64,000 nucleotides of DNA from Ceratotherium simum simum (GCF_000283155.1 NW_004454177.1:1858128-1922127), one strand, 5' to 3'; positions 35,837 to 48,664 are shown, numbered from the stretch's first letter. Notes: generated by a model from the sequence alone, not told the origin. Translations and numbers: made by a program.

Positions 35837-36590
35837 TTATGGATAGACAATATTTTAACAAAAGTTTTTAAATTAAAAAGCATTCTGAATTATTTATCAC
35901 AAAGTCAAATTCTGATGTAAATTACTCTGAGTTTTCTCTTCAATGCTTTCTCTTTTCAAGTAAATTATCTCTTGTTTTTTCAGGAATTGGGGGAAATTAG
36001 AGAGTTCTAGCATTTACCAGCAGGGAAGGGTTAATATATGTTTTCTCAAACCTGCAATTCACTCTGGTGGTTACCCTTAGTACTGAAATTACCCACTATA
36101 GTGTGAATGAATTATGATCCCTCTCTCCCCATTTTGCTCTATGTTCTGCTGTACCTTGAGCTCAGATCTAAGAACCAGGAAATGACAAGACTGTTGATTT
36201 CAGATAGTGGTTTGGATTTGACCATGTTTATTTGAGCCTAATCCTATAGTAGCTGCCCTTTAAGTGGTTTCCACACACTCTTAGTTTTTGGTGCCGTCAT
36301 CCTCTGAAATGATCTTTTGTGCTTATTTTTATGTGGTTGTGTTCCCATGAAGATAAAGCATATTTCTTATACTTGTAGCTTCTCACCTCTGCTCAACGAT
36401 GGAATTCTAATGGGCAGCAGCCACGACCAAAGGAGACAGAGGCACCAAGGTGGCTGCGATGAGCTCCATTCTTGGGCTAAAGACCTCGTTTTTTGGGAGA
36501 ACAGTATCACAAATATTTGATCAGTCTGTCATTCCATCAACTAGAGCTTTAGTCATTGGTGCTTCTACATGTCTACAGGGGAATATAATT
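35837..36590. other. Unique sequence, no gene seen
   Basis: Nothing recognisable. Confidence 0.4.
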
Positions 36591-36594
36591 AATG

Positions 36595-37225
36595 TTGGTA
36601 ATTATTTATGTTTGAATACCAACCATGAGCAAAGCACTGTGGTAGGTGCTGTGAGAGATACAAAAAGGAAACACTATCCTCCCTGCCCCCAAGGAACTTA
36701 GCCTGATGGTGACGGTGAGCATGATACACAAGAGTCCTTGTCAAGGTTCTAAAGTGTTAAGAGTAGAGGTATCAGCAGGGTACTCAGATGTCCCTGAGGT
36801 CTTGCAAGATACAGTGAGAAAATATTTGCCAAGGCCTGTTTCCAGGCAGGAGATTTACTAGACGCTAGTGACAATTTAGATGAGGACATAGCTTCTCTTC
36901 CTGAGGATCCCCTAATCTACTGTGAGATGTGAATAAAAAACAACCACCTGTAATGCCATGTGAGATACGGTATAGTGGAGAAATAGAACTACAGAAACGC
37001 AGAGGAAGGAGAGAATAAGACCTCCAGTCCCAGTGGGGTCAGACCTTCAGAGGCAATGATTCTGGGGCTGGTTTTCAAAACAGGAGTTCACTGGCAGGAA
37101 AAGGAGAGGAAAGCAGCCTGGAGAGAAAGGGGCAGGAGTGAAGGCAAAGGCGGTTCTGGGGCTGGCGAGCCTGGGAGAAACCTCGTACCTGGGCAAGTTG
37201 CATTCTCTACAAATTGTCTGATTCT
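36595..37225 (-). mobile_element. L2/L3-type LINE 3' end fragments, antisense
   Basis: The part at 36,595-36,740 is a reversed CR1-clade tail (gagcaaagcactgtggtagg, then caaggaacttagcctgatgg). The part from about 36,880 continues in the same sense but is weakly matched. Confidence 0.5.
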
Positions 37226-37389
37226 GTCTAAGGACACTTGATTCAAATTCTGCCTGTGTATGTTCTCTACAGTTCCTAGATGTTTAAAAAGTTATTATAA
37301 GTTACTAAAAAATGGATAATTTAATTTTCACTATTATTTAAAAAGTACCACATCAATGGCTATTTTAGTTTCATCGCTATAATAGAGAG

Positions 37390-37625
37390 GTGCCATGTCA
37401 TGGTGATTAAGAGCTGATCCTGGAAGCCAGACTGCCTAGATTCAAATCCCAACTCTGCCACTTAAAGCTCTGTCATAGCTCTTCAGTTTCCTCATCTGTA
37501 AAGTGGAAATTAATAATAGCATTTACTTCAAAGCTTATTATTAGTCACAAAATAAGTTAAGGTTTGGGAAGGGCACAAAATAGTGTCTGGTTCATGGTAA
37601 GTATCCTAAATGTTTGTTAAATCAA
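37390..37625 (+). mobile_element. MIR SINE, near full length
   Basis: Forward MIR with ggtgattaagagctgatcct, gactgcctagattcaaatcc, cagtttcctcatctgtaaag and a 3' part ending tggtaagtatcctaaatg. Confidence 0.88.
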
Positions 37626-38044
37626 ATGAATACAATACATAAACTTCTAGTGGCTTGCAATGGCAAACAGCTTTCTGTGTGACTGGCATGTGATCAAGGC
37701 AGTGCTGACTTTTTTTTTCTTTTGAGAGAGTGAATATGCGTATTGTCCAACTGGTCTGAAATTGGTCCCTGATATACACTGACATGAATGCAGATTGCAG
37801 TAGACACCCTTGTAGTAGGATTGTACAAACTATATTTTCTTTTGGTACATACTAAAAACACTTTTAATTGTTCTAAATGTCTAAATTATCCACTTCAAAG
37901 AACTTACTTTTGAAATATCTGGAAACACAAGTCTCTTCTAAGAGAATATGTGAGTATATGTGTACATCAACACTGGATCATATATGAAAATAGTACTTTT
38001 GTAAGTAAAGGCAACATTGTCACATTGCAATGAATGATTGTTTT

Positions 38045-38430
38045 GCATTCATGTAAAAATTTCTTGTTGAGAAAAATTCCAAACAGGCATAAAAGTAAAG
38101 AGAATAATATAGTGACGACTCATATATCCATCGTTTAGATTTTAACTATTTTTTGGTTAAAGTATTTAAAGTAAATTCCAGAAATCATGGCATTTCAATC
38201 CCTAAATATTTGATTAAAAATTTAGAAAGTATATTTTCTTATATAACCACAATGCTATCCCACCTGACAATAATTTTTCTTTGATATATCCCATCCGTAT
38301 TCAAATTTCCCTATTTGCCCTCAAATGGCTTTTTCAGTTAGTTTGCTTGAATCAGGATACAAACAAGGACTACACAGTGCATTTGGTTATCAAGACTCTT
38401 ACATTTCTTTTAATATAGAGTGGTCTATGT
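38045..38430. mobile_element. Old L1 3'-region fragment
   Basis: Landmarks of an old L1 3' untranslated region: ttccaaacaggcataaaagt, tattcaaatttccctatttg and gaatcaggatacaaacaagg. Strand is uncertain. Confidence 0.55.
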
Positions 38431-39240
38431 CCCTAAGTTAGTTTCATAGGTTTTTATTGTGTGATGGGCTTAGGGTCTGAGACCTAGGGAAGCCCTGTAA
38501 AGGCCAGGTATTAGGCTGTTGCCTAATTCACCTTAGGTAGAAAAACTTTTACCAACAAAGTTAAATTATAATTATCATTCAACAAGCTTTAATGTCCATT
38601 ATATGTATTATAGGCACTGAAGGCCCAGAAACAAATGAGACATGGTCCCCAGGCTCAGAAATCAGGCAGAGAGTTTCTGTTCTTTGACCACGAACGTTTC
38701 CGCTGTATGACCCACCAGAGGATGAGATCTTGCAATGGAGGGAGGAGTGTGGCTGTCTCCAGGGAACCAAAGTGCAATGCTGCAGATTCCTCTTTATGGC
38801 TTTTCTTTACAGTGTTGGAATACACCAGACAACTGAGAATGCTAGTAATTTTATAGCCCAGTCAGAAAGGTGCCTAGAGATTAGAGACAGGAGATTCTGC
38901 CCTCCATCCTAACACCCTCTCCCTCAGGGACATACTGTCTGATGTTGTATTCCTCAGTGAGTGTAAATTGTGTCAAGCCTCCACAAATATGCCAAGTACT
39001 AGATAACATTTGAGAAATGGCTAATGTCTCCCAGGAAGTAGCATTCTAAAGAAAACATATGTATGAAAAATATTTTTTCCATTAGATCTTTGCTTTAGGT
39101 ATGACTTCTTCCTCCTAATTTGGAGGGAATTCCTGAAGGCAGTGAGTTTACAGGGAGGAAGGGAGAAAGCTTTTTTTCTCAGGAACGTGTGTATTAGGGA
39201 GACAGTGTGTTCCAAACGCCAAAGCTGGACCAAAATATCA
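38431..39240. other. Mostly unique sequence, no gene seen
   Basis: A faint antisense L2 tail may lie at 38,577-38,650. No gene is visible. Confidence 0.4.
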
Positions 39241-39247
39241 TTGAGAG

Positions 39248-39440
39248 AAGATTGTGGGTCAGGAAGGGCTCTGGACTGAGAAATGGAAGGACCTGGGGTT
39301 GAAGTCCATGATCTTCGCTTATAGATATTTTAATCTGAGCAAGTCACCAAACTTGCTTAAAATCAGTTTTCCTATCTATAAAATGAGTATAATAATACCT
39401 TTTTCATATAGTCTGTAATGAAGATGAAATAAAAGATGAT
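39248..39440 (+). mobile_element. MIR SINE
   Basis: Forward MIR: gtcaggaagggctctggact, cagttttcctatctataaaa and ataatacctttttcatatag. Confidence 0.75.
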
Positions 39441-40540
39441 AGTTTCAGAACTTTTTGGACTTTGCACCCCCCTTACAAATAGGAAAGGAGAATTATTATC
39501 ATGACCATTAGGAGGAGGAAACCTGTCTGAATTCTTTGGAAGAACAGATAGTTATGCGAGTGCTATGTGGATTAGAAGATGGTCAGCCAAGGTCTTTGGA
39601 AGTCAGAATGAAGAATGGTTCAAGACCATTTATTTATTTATTTCCAGGGTAAAGAATGATGGGAATATTGAAGAATTTAAAAAAATGATGTAACTTTGTC
39701 TCAATCTCTTTCAGTGTAGTAGCAATAAAATTAACCTTACACATTGAGTTAGGCTAAATTCATTCAGTGGTAGTGTTAATGAGGAAAGCCTCTGCTTCAG
39801 TATAAAATAGGGTTATAATAATGAAAAATTGGCTTATTGAATACAGGTATGAATTGGATAGACTACTGGCTCTTTTATAAAGTCAAGAGATCAGTGAACT
39901 TGTGGTTATATAGTGTATTGATTATTTGCACAGAAATTATGACTTAAATGCTAGTGAGAGAAAGAAAGGGGAGAGTAGGCTATTTGACCTTCATACAACT
40001 GGGAGTCAGAAAACTTCAGGAGGGTGTGACAGGAAGACAGATTTCAGAACCAGAGGAAGGTTTGAAAAGCGTAAATACACAATCACATATCCTCTGGTGC
40101 CTTAAAACTAAGCTGGGGAATCAATTTTGTTTTTCTTAGCATTTTGGGCGTTCAATCTATGGTGATTACGATCCATGGCAAGGTAAAACTTATACTGATG
40201 CCAGCCCCCTTCTATGTTCTAGGTATACTTGGATGGTAATTAAGTAAACCAAGCATATGCTGATACGCTCAACTGAGCACTTCCAGAATCTCCAGTAGAA
40301 AGCCATTGAAGTAGATGATAAAGGTGGAGGGTAAAGAAATATCAAATAAGAGGAGTGGTGAAATTCAGAGTAACAAAGATTCCTTGTATAACAGCACATA
40401 ATATACATTTATTTTAATAGTGTTAAGTGTACTATCTAAACTATAGGACGACTTAACAACTTGAGCATATTATGACTGTATCACCTCTCCACCATAAAAA
40501 TTATGGTTTCTATTTCTTTAGTATCATCTATGTTTGTATT
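39441..40540. other. Unique AT-rich sequence, no gene seen
   Basis: No repeat or exon recognised. Confidence 0.4.
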
Positions 40541-40544
40541 ATAC

Positions 40545-40640
40545 ATTATATTTATTGAGCATCTACTATACAGAAGAACAGCGTTGGGTGTATGTGAGGG
40601 AATAGTCTTCATTGGCCAAGGACAGAGTGAGATCAGGTAA
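40545..40640 (-). mobile_element. L2/MIR-type 3' tail, antisense
   Basis: tatttattgagcatctacta is the reversed shared 3' end of L2 and MIR. The fragment is short. Confidence 0.5.
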
Positions 40641-40954
40641 GATAAAAACTGAGCAGTAATTAGGGGTTGGTAATTACTAAGGTATTAGTGGCAAGTGACA
40701 TTTCAGATGAATGGGAAGAAGAATGACCCAGATAGTTTTTGTTGTCTCTCTTTTCTGGTGGTATGGTTGTCACAGATATACTCAGGCCTTGCAAGTTTTC
40801 CACGTTGTAAGCATTGAGGTCATCTAGGGAATTAGAGATGTGAATGGGTTGGCTGTTCCATCCTGTGTCTCTAGGACTTGGACACTCTCTTTAGATCTCA
40901 TTGACAGATATGTAACAAACTGCCCTTAAGACAGGATCTTAAGACTTTCTCAAT

Positions 40955-41060
40955 AGAATATAATCCCTCCGAGGGCAGGACTGGGTCTATCTTGGTCACA
41001 ACTGCATCTCCAGTCTCTCACATTGTGCCTGAAACAGAGTGGGAATTTGGTAAATGAAAA
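40955..41060 (+). mobile_element. L2 LINE 3' tail, sense
   Basis: Forward L2 terminal sequence: cctccgagggcaggactggg, catctccagtctctcacatt and gtgcctgaaacagagtggga. Confidence 0.65.
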
Positions 41061-41880
41061 ACTTCATATTTGTTGGAAAAAGGTCTTCCCTGAAGCAGAA
41101 AATTCCTTTGAAGCTTAAATATATATCATAAAACTCTGAGGCCATTAGTTCGAGTCTGAAGAAGACTTGGAAATGAACACTTCTAGAATGATTACATTTG
41201 TTCAATGGACAGTATATCCTGCCATCACAGGAGCACCCATACATACATGCCTACACCCTTGTATCCCCACATAGCCTCACTTCTGTCTGCTTTTTGGTCC
41301 TCTGATCTTTGTTGTCTAGTTTGAAAAAAGCAAGGAAAGCGACATGAATTTCAAGTTGTGCATTGTAGGCTTTAGGCCTTAAAAGACAGTATATCATCAG
41401 AGAAATAAATCCTTTCTTCTGAGACTGACTGTAATTTTTTTTGGCAAGTTCTCCCTCTCTGTTTGCAACTTTCCCTCTTCCTTAGAGGATTCTTTAAGTT
41501 CTATCCATCATCTCATTTACTGAAATGTACCTCATTTGGGAATGAGAACGTTTTGGCATAGCTGAGAGCTTTTAATGGAAATATGAGAGAAGACATCTCT
41601 GACATACATAATACCTTCAATATGTTTCCATATATTGCACGATCTCTGATGCGTTACCCGAGACGCATAACGACAGATGGGCCGAGGAGGAGAAGGAACA
41701 CTCCCCAAGTGGGGATTTCTTTAGAAACCAAAACTCTTTCCAAGGTGCTTTGAGCTATTCTTAGCAATTGGGGTTCAACACATTCACCCCCAACAGAGGC
41801 AAGTTTCTGCCAACAGGCTGCCTTGGGAGCTTTGTTGCTTAGCGTTTTGCTCCAAACAAGAGTCAAGCCGGGCAACATAG
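41061..41880. other. Unique sequence with CpG-containing hairpin
   Basis: No repeat recognised. At 41,649-41,668 the arms atgcgt and acgcat flank an 8-base loop in a locally CpG-rich spot. Confidence 0.4.
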
Positions 41881-41884
41881 TCTT

Positions 41885-42005
41885 AGACTTAGAGAAACCT
41901 AGAGCCAGAGCACTGAGTCCTTGTTTTCAGGTGTGTGACTATGGTCCAGTTACTTGGCTTCTTTGAACCTGTGAATCCTCTGTCACGTAATGGGGCCGAG
42001 AAGTA
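41885..42005 (+). mobile_element. MIR SINE, partial
   Basis: Forward MIR-like order: tgtgtgactatggtccagtt, then gaatcctctgtcacgtaatg. Strongly diverged. Confidence 0.5.
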
Positions 42006-44100
42006 GTTTCTGTTCACTTCCAAACTCAGAAATAAGCGATGAAAAATTTTTTAGATAATGGTGGAAATTATGAAAGTTTCAGTGTTGTTTATAGCTATCT
42101 TTTTTTTCACGCATCTAGAGTGGAAATAATTAGGAGAGATGTTCCTTTTCCTTTCGTATTTTACCCAAACCTAATCTAATCATTTGATGACTTGAAGTTT
42201 CCTCCAACGCAAATCACACATTCCAGAATAATGCAAAACTTCATTTTGGAGTGAGAGGAGTGAGCAGCAATGTGATTTGACCATATATTATGGGGTTAAG
42301 AAAGTTTAAAAACCACCTCAATGAAGATATAGTTTTGGTATCAATAGCTGTACAGTCATTAGCAATGTTTTACTGTATAGTCACTCTAAGAGCATCTTTC
42401 TCCTTCCCTTATTTTGTTTTTCGTTTTTTTACCCTGTCTGACCCATGCTATAACAGATCTGAATCTATGGAAAGTTTTATATGCTCTTTCTTAACTGTGT
42501 TCCATGAGCTTGAGCTGTTTATCAGAATCTGCTTTTTTTCTAATCATTTATTTGACTTGCACACAATCTAGTTGCCTATTTTCACCACACCCATACATTG
42601 TGCTGACAGAGCCTTGTTTTTTTTCAGCATAGTTTTCCCATCTGGGCTGTGTGCTTGTTATTGTAGTAAGATAGATAAAATACTTATGTAAAGACGTACT
42701 GGGGCCAAACCGAGTGTATTCCCAGATTTATGGCTTGTTAGAGTAGGAGAGAACTGAGAGGTCTTTGGAGCCAATGCCTCAGCTTTGCAGATGAGGCAAG
42801 AGGGACTTGCTGGGCATTATAGAGCTCATGATTCATCAGGGGAACAAATGCCTTTGGAAAGGAACAGCTACCAACAAGAGAAACCCTAGAATGTCTTCCT
42901 GGGTTAATTTAGAATTCTTTACTGGAAATAACTGGGGCGATTGGAGGTACAGAAAATTAACCCTGTTATCTTGTTTCTCTGAATTAATAAGAATATTCTT
43001 CAAATTGAAAAACCATTATCCTTTTGCAGACTGCAAATCAGAAGACATATATCCATAACAGCCAGCTTTACTGGATGTTCAAATTTCCTTTGAAAGTGTA
43101 CAGTAGTATGATTACAAATAAAACGTTTCCTTTTTTGCATCCTTAACATGCCTACCGTGCTGACCACTTCCTACGTGCCCACTGCATACCTTCCCTGCCT
43201 CTGCCCCTTAATCTAGCCGAAACGCCCATTGCAAACGTATCCACATTAGTTGTTTTCAGCTGACTTTTGTTCTGGTCTGATCTCAGCCCATGTCTGAATG
43301 CTTGGCTTGGAAGTTGAAGGTTTTCAACTTCATTCTGCCTGTGGTTCTTAGACTTGGTGTTTGGCCTTGGTCTCCATGGAGTTTGAATTTTGTTCTGTTC
43401 AGTAAATGAGGAAATAGGGCTGAATGAGAACAGCAGCAAGTCTGAGCTTGCAAGTGGAGGCAGAAGCTCTTCCAGTTGGGACTTTTTGATGCAGGGACAA
43501 TGCCATTCATCACAGAATCACAGTGACAAGATGTGACCACAAAGGGAGGCTCCTCTATGACAAGGACCGGTGAGTATATTCTGAGCAGATTGCCTGTGTT
43601 AGGGAATACTGTCCTCCATCAATACCAGTGAGAGGCATGGGACTTTCCTCAAAGGAACACCCCACCGCATGTCCAGAACTTGCCATTTTGGGATCCTCAG
43701 CCGCTCAGCATTCCCCAGCCATTGTCTACTCCTCTTCTGCACCGACTTTATTGCCCAGACCTGTGGTGCACACATCTTGCTCCTCTGAGCCAGCACACTA
43801 TTCACCTTCTGTGACCTGGGTTTCCCTTCTGGCTTTATCTTTGTTTCTCCTGGGCAGTTTGATCACTAAGCTTTCAGTTAATAATCCCTTCTTTTGCTTC
43901 TAGAAACTTCTTCCATGACACCTCCCATTCAGGCAACATTTCACTTCACTTCTTTTGGGTGGATTCAGGAAAGTGTACAAGTTGTTCCTTAATCAAGCAA
44001 ACTACAGATACTCTTTAGAGGGGTGTGTGTATGTGTGTGTGTGTGTTTAAACACAGCTTCAAAATAGTGATTTAGCTCCTGATTCACAGGAAATAGGCAT
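42006..44100. other. Unique sequence, no gene seen
   Basis: No confident repeat. A perfect 9-bp stem with a 4-base loop lies at 43,310-43,331, and a short GT run at 44,023-44,046. Open frames at 43,152-43,903 have no family resemblance. Confidence 0.45.
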
Positions 44101-44104
44101 AGAA

Positions 44105-44240
44105 GGCTCAGCATGGAGTAGTGAACAGAGCCCTTGGCAAGGATCAGGGAACCTGAATTCTATAGCTTGCTCTGCTAATAGCCATTGCTGTGTGACAGAA
44201 GATGAGTCACAGCCTCTATGAAATCTTAGGTGCAAACTGC
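44105..44240 (+). mobile_element. MIR SINE, partial
   Basis: Forward MIR: gcatggagtagtgaacagag, gcttgctctgctaatagcca and tgctgtgtgacagaagatga. Confidence 0.6.
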
Positions 44241-45610
44241 TGAGTTGAATCATTTGACACTAGAGCCTTTTACAGATTATGTCTATATGAGATAGACCAA
44301 CTTAGCATGGATTTGGGGTAATATATGTGTGGGGATTTATTGTAGAAATATATTAGATTGGATCTCTTGTCCATCAACTGCAGTGGTTTTGGGATACCTG
44401 AAAGATTGGTTCAGTTGAAGGAATTTTACATGTTCATAGCCAGTAAGTAAAGGGAGAGAGAGAAAGAGAATAACCAGAGGAAATACATCATTAGCTATTA
44501 TTTAAGATATTCTGTTTCCATCTGTCTGATACTGTTGACATGACTTCCTGAGAAAATACTCTTCCTGTTGTGTTTGACTGGCGTGAGCTATATTTTTGTT
44601 TAAGATATTTTACTCTTCTGACATAAACCAATTAAGTGTCATATTTTATCCTTCCAGGAGTATTCAAATATAAGGTTGGCTGGCAGCCAGTTTGCTAAGT
44701 CCTAGAGGATAATAGCTTATTGTCTATAAACAGCCTTGTTTTAAAGTTTCTCTATTCAATTCTGACTGTACTTGTGATGCAAAAGATATTTATAGGGCTG
44801 TGAAAAAAGGTCATATGTTGCTGTTTGCTGCACTGAGTAACCTGAGTGATTTTATTTTTTCGTTCAACAGTTCTTTGTTGCTGTAGAGGACCAAAACGTT
44901 GACTCCCTTTTCACTATTTGCTGAAAATTTCACTGTTGTCTGAAAGCTTTGATATTGGACTTGCTGAGTGGTTTGGAATGGCCCATTGCAATGTTAGGTA
45001 TATCCTGAAAATATAAATAAATAATAGGAAAACGAATTTAGTCAAATTCAGCACTTCAAATTCATAGGCAACAATATTGTGGTATTAGGAGGCAACAATA
45101 TCTTGATATATTTAGGTTTCTCTTCTGTAAAAAAATGACCTCCGTGTTTAAAACGAAAAGCTGCTTTCAACAACTTCAACGAGAGGGTGATTTTTTTCAT
45201 CTTAAAAAGTTCATTCAAACCAGCATATTTATGATTTATGAACAAATGAAGGGAGAATATAAGGGATTATACTCCTTTTGAACTATACAAAGTTATAAAA
45301 AGCTTAGAGAAAAAGAACTTGTTTCAAGAAAAATGTTTGTTGAATTGATTTATTGAACCCTTCTAAATGCTCTTGGATGGAAAAATTCAAATCTAAATTT
45401 TATTTTATGTTGCTAAGCTTTCTATAAGATGGCTTTGAAACTTGAGTGAGCATAAGCTTAACCATAATTTCTAGCACCTGATAATTCCGGTTGAGGATGT
45501 GGATGACGCAACTTTAGTGCAAGAAAGAATGGCAATCAGTTAAGCATCACAGCACCCCAAGAAAAAAGGAAGAACCATGTGGCCAGTCTTCTGTGTTTCA
45601 ATCCACTCTT
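44241..45610. other. Unique AT-rich sequence, no gene seen
   Basis: No repeat or exon recognised. A palindromic NFI-like site, TTGGCTGGCAGCCAG, lies at 44,676-44,690. Confidence 0.45.
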
Positions 45611-45619
45611 GTTATCTCA

Positions 45620-46005
45620 CAATTCAACGAATATTTACTGAGTGCCTTCTCTGTGCTAGCACAGGGCTACATGTTACAGCTACAATAATAAAGAAGAAAC
45701 GCATTCCTTGCCTTTAAGGAATTTACAGACCAGTGGAAGGGTCTGGACGAGAAAATTGAATATTATAAGACAGTGTTATCACCAGAGACAAATAGGGCAG
45801 TTTGGGAATTCATGGAGCCCAGTCAGGAAGGGCAGAGAAGATCTCCTGGGAGAAGAGCAGTCTAGGCTGAGCCCTGAATGGTGAGTAGGTGGTTCCATGT
45901 GAAGGGTGGCAGTGGAAGAAGATTGTTTAAAGAAGAGGGAGCAGTATGTATGAAGGCCTTCAGATGACAGAGAACAAATGTGACTAGAGCAGAGCATGCA
46001 AGGGG
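45620..46005 (-). mobile_element. L2 LINE 3' end, antisense
   Basis: Reversed L2 tail (caacgaatatttactgagtg) followed by the reversed 3' coding end (ggtggcagtggaagaagatt; gtatgaaggccttcagatga). Confidence 0.65.
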
Positions 46006-46139
46006 TGAGAAGTCTTCCCTCAGGCACTCTTCATCATCATAGAAAGCAAGCATTCACTAAGGGTCAGCCGGATGTGGCTCTGTGCTATCAGAGAGTGATT
46101 GCTCATCAATGGTTCCCTACTTGTAAAAAGTACCTTCAG

Positions 46140-46290
46140 TTTTAAAATTTTTGCACATGTTATCTCATTTAATTCTCATATTAAACCTGTGAAATAGACC
46201 ACATTATCCCTGTTTTATAGATGAGGCCAGAGGCGTGGTGACATTGTCAAGATTACTTAATGAGTAATGAGCTAGAACTGAGTCTTAAAG
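46140..46290 (-). mobile_element. MIR SINE
   Basis: Reverse MIR: gttatctcatttaattctca, then ccctgttttatagatgaggc. Confidence 0.72.
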
Positions 46291-46357
46291 TAGTTTCCTC
46301 CCCAACCCCCGCTCCTCCTCATCCTTTCCATCATCATTTTCCCTATCTTCATCTTTG

Positions 46358-46462
46358 TAATAACAACCACCATTTGTTGAGCTTCTGCCATGGGTCAGAG
46401 ACTACCAGGCACTCTACAAACATGGTGTCATTTAATCCTTTTAACAATCAGGATCATCTGTA
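46358..46462 (-). mobile_element. MIR SINE, partial
   Basis: Reverse MIR 3' half: accatttgttgagcttctgc, then gtcatttaatccttttaaca. Confidence 0.6.
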
Positions 46463-47425
46463 GAGGAAGGAACCCATGTTCTTTTCCCTCCATCCTATCT
46501 CCTTTTTTATGAAGAACAGGGCTTGCCCCTCTTCTGCTTTCTGTCACGGTTGGAAAGACTGCTTTGTGGGGAGAGGGGACATTACAACAATTCCTTTTAT
46601 ATGAAGACTTCTGAGGTGTTTTATCTTCTGGATGCTGTGAATTGTGTAACCGATCAGGTTTTTCCTTTGATTGATTGCCAGCCTGTTTAGAGCTAACTTT
46701 GTAACCCCCTCATGTCCCCTGCAAATGCAAAGGTCTTTATGGTATGTATTTTTGTATTAGCTCCATAAAATACCATTTTATGGAATTATCCTTATTTTTC
46801 TTCTTTCTTTTTCTCTCCTACATCTAGTTTATCCTATCATTTCAGGACATACACGATTAAAATGTACTTAAATTGCCTGAGAATAGCATGGAATTGAAGA
46901 GTTTTTGCTTTGTTGTTCTCTGCTGCTGAGAGTGAATTGCACCAGTCAGTCCACACATTTTCACTCCCTCTTCCCCAGCACTCCAGCTCTTGTGTGTGAA
47001 TCGGCAGTCCAGGACTTAGGGTGACCAAGGAGCAAAAGACAGAGTGTTGGCTTCCAGTCCTCCCCAGTCTTTGCCAGTAACCTTAGTCTAATCAGCCTTG
47101 TGTTTCTTTCCTTTCGAGCTCACTGTTCATTTACTCTGCAGGTTTGTCTTGTCTTGTCTTCATAAATTACAACAGCTTTGTTTTTGGTTTAAACAGAGAA
47201 GCTTAAGGAAGAATTCAAAGTTGTGGCATAGAGTGCGCTGTCATCCCAGAAAGATGTACATATAATTTATAGTAATTTAGAGTGAAGGGATGGGATTCAG
47301 CTTAGTAAATCTCTCCAAAAGTGAACATCAAAATATACTCTATCTTGTGGGAGATAGGGAATTTCTTACATTTCTTGGAGGTGTTTATTTCAATCTGTCA
47401 AATAACAATACTGGGCTTGGGGTGA
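46463..47425. other. Unique sequence, no gene seen
   Basis: No repeat recognised apart from a short GTCTT run near 47,143-47,160. Confidence 0.4.
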
Positions 47426-47429
47426 AGGG

Positions 47430-47628
47430 CATTTCAGGATCAAGAGCTTGGGGCCTGCAGTGGCATCCAACTCTGCCACTAACTTTGTGACTTCAGATGA
47501 TGTCATTGTGCTGTTTTCTTATCCTTAAAAGAGAACATGAGCTCCTTCTTAGCCTTGTGAAGATTAATGTGATAACATAGAATTGCTTGGTAAAATGCCT
47601 GGTGCTCAATAAGTGTTAGTTACTATCA
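47430..47628 (+). mobile_element. MIR SINE
   Basis: Forward MIR: gcatccaactctgccactaa, gtgaagattaatgtgataac and gcctggtgctcaataagtgt. Confidence 0.78.
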
Positions 47629-47694
47629 CTAGCCTAACTTCTGCTTATCTTTTGTATCTAAGCTTAGTTGTTACATCTTCTGGAAAGATGTTGA

Positions 47695-47895
47695 TAGAAA
47701 TAATAATTATTATTATAATAACCATCATAAAGTTATTAGATATGTGTATATATGAATAGAGTGTTCTATATATCAATTCATACAATACATATATGAATTA
47801 TGTATGTATATATGCATTACAAGAATAGATATATAGAATACTCTATACATATATATACATATGTGTATTATACATATATATGTGTATATAGAGGT
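47695..47895. repeat. AT-rich region with long imperfect inverted repeat
   Basis: The arm at about 47,740-47,780 pairs with the arm at 47,823-47,862 over roughly 40 bases with few mismatches. The centre of the stem is agagtgttctatatat facing atatatagaatactct. The loop is about 42 bases of TA-rich sequence. It could extrude as a cruciform. Confidence 0.75.
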
Positions 47896-47984
47896 CCAGT
47901 GTTTTTGTTATTTCTTGCTGTCATTTTGCCATTAAGAGCTTACTTCTCTGCTCTGCTGATCCCTCTTCCCTTCTTTCTTTTTCT

Positions 47985-48180
47985 CTAAGCACTTCTCATC
48001 ATCAGAATCAGATTTACTACATATTTAACTTTTTTGTTTATTGTTTGTCCCTGCCCTGCTGGAACATACACTACAAGAGGGCCCAGCATTTGTGTGTCTG
48101 TGTGTCTTCACACTACAATAATCCCCAGCAACCAGAACATTGCCTGCAGTAGTCACTCAAATCTGTATTGAATCAATGAA
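47985..48180 (+). mobile_element. L2 LINE 3' tail, sense
   Basis: Forward L2 end: ccctgctggaacatacacta, aatccccagcaaccagaaca and an ending tattgaatcaatgaatg. Confidence 0.65.
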
Positions 48181-48660
48181 TGATCTTCAAACATCATCAA
48201 AATTTCATTAATATGAGTTTTGATGATACTTGAAAAAGAAAGGGTACTTTGGCTGAGGGCAGAAGCTCTTCCCTGTGGAAGTGGGTGCTTGAAAGGCCAA
48301 GGGAGGATATGGGTTTCATGACTCTTTAAAGTGGTTGGTAGCTCAGAATTCTGTAATAAATTCGTTCCAGTCTTTTTGTCACCAGCGAATGGAGTGCCCA
48401 CTGTGAGCTGGAGAAACCAAATAGAAACCGCCGACATGCCTTCAGAACACTAGCCTTTTTTCTGTTTATAGACAAGGGTATTTTGACAGGACCAAGAAAT
48501 ATGAATATCTTAGTTGGAATTCACAGATGTCAAGTATTTTTCTTGTGCAGTGTTTGGTCTAACTGACCCATCTGGGGTCACAGAAGTTGACCATTTTATA
48601 TTCAAATACCATATTAGTTAAACATAATCTAGGTCTTGATGGACAGAAGAGTTCTGAGAT
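48181..48660. other. Unique sequence, no gene seen
   Basis: A 9-bp stem, tcatcaaaa/ttttgatga, lies at about 48,193-48,225. Nothing else is recognised. Confidence 0.4.
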
Positions 48661-48664
48661 AAAT

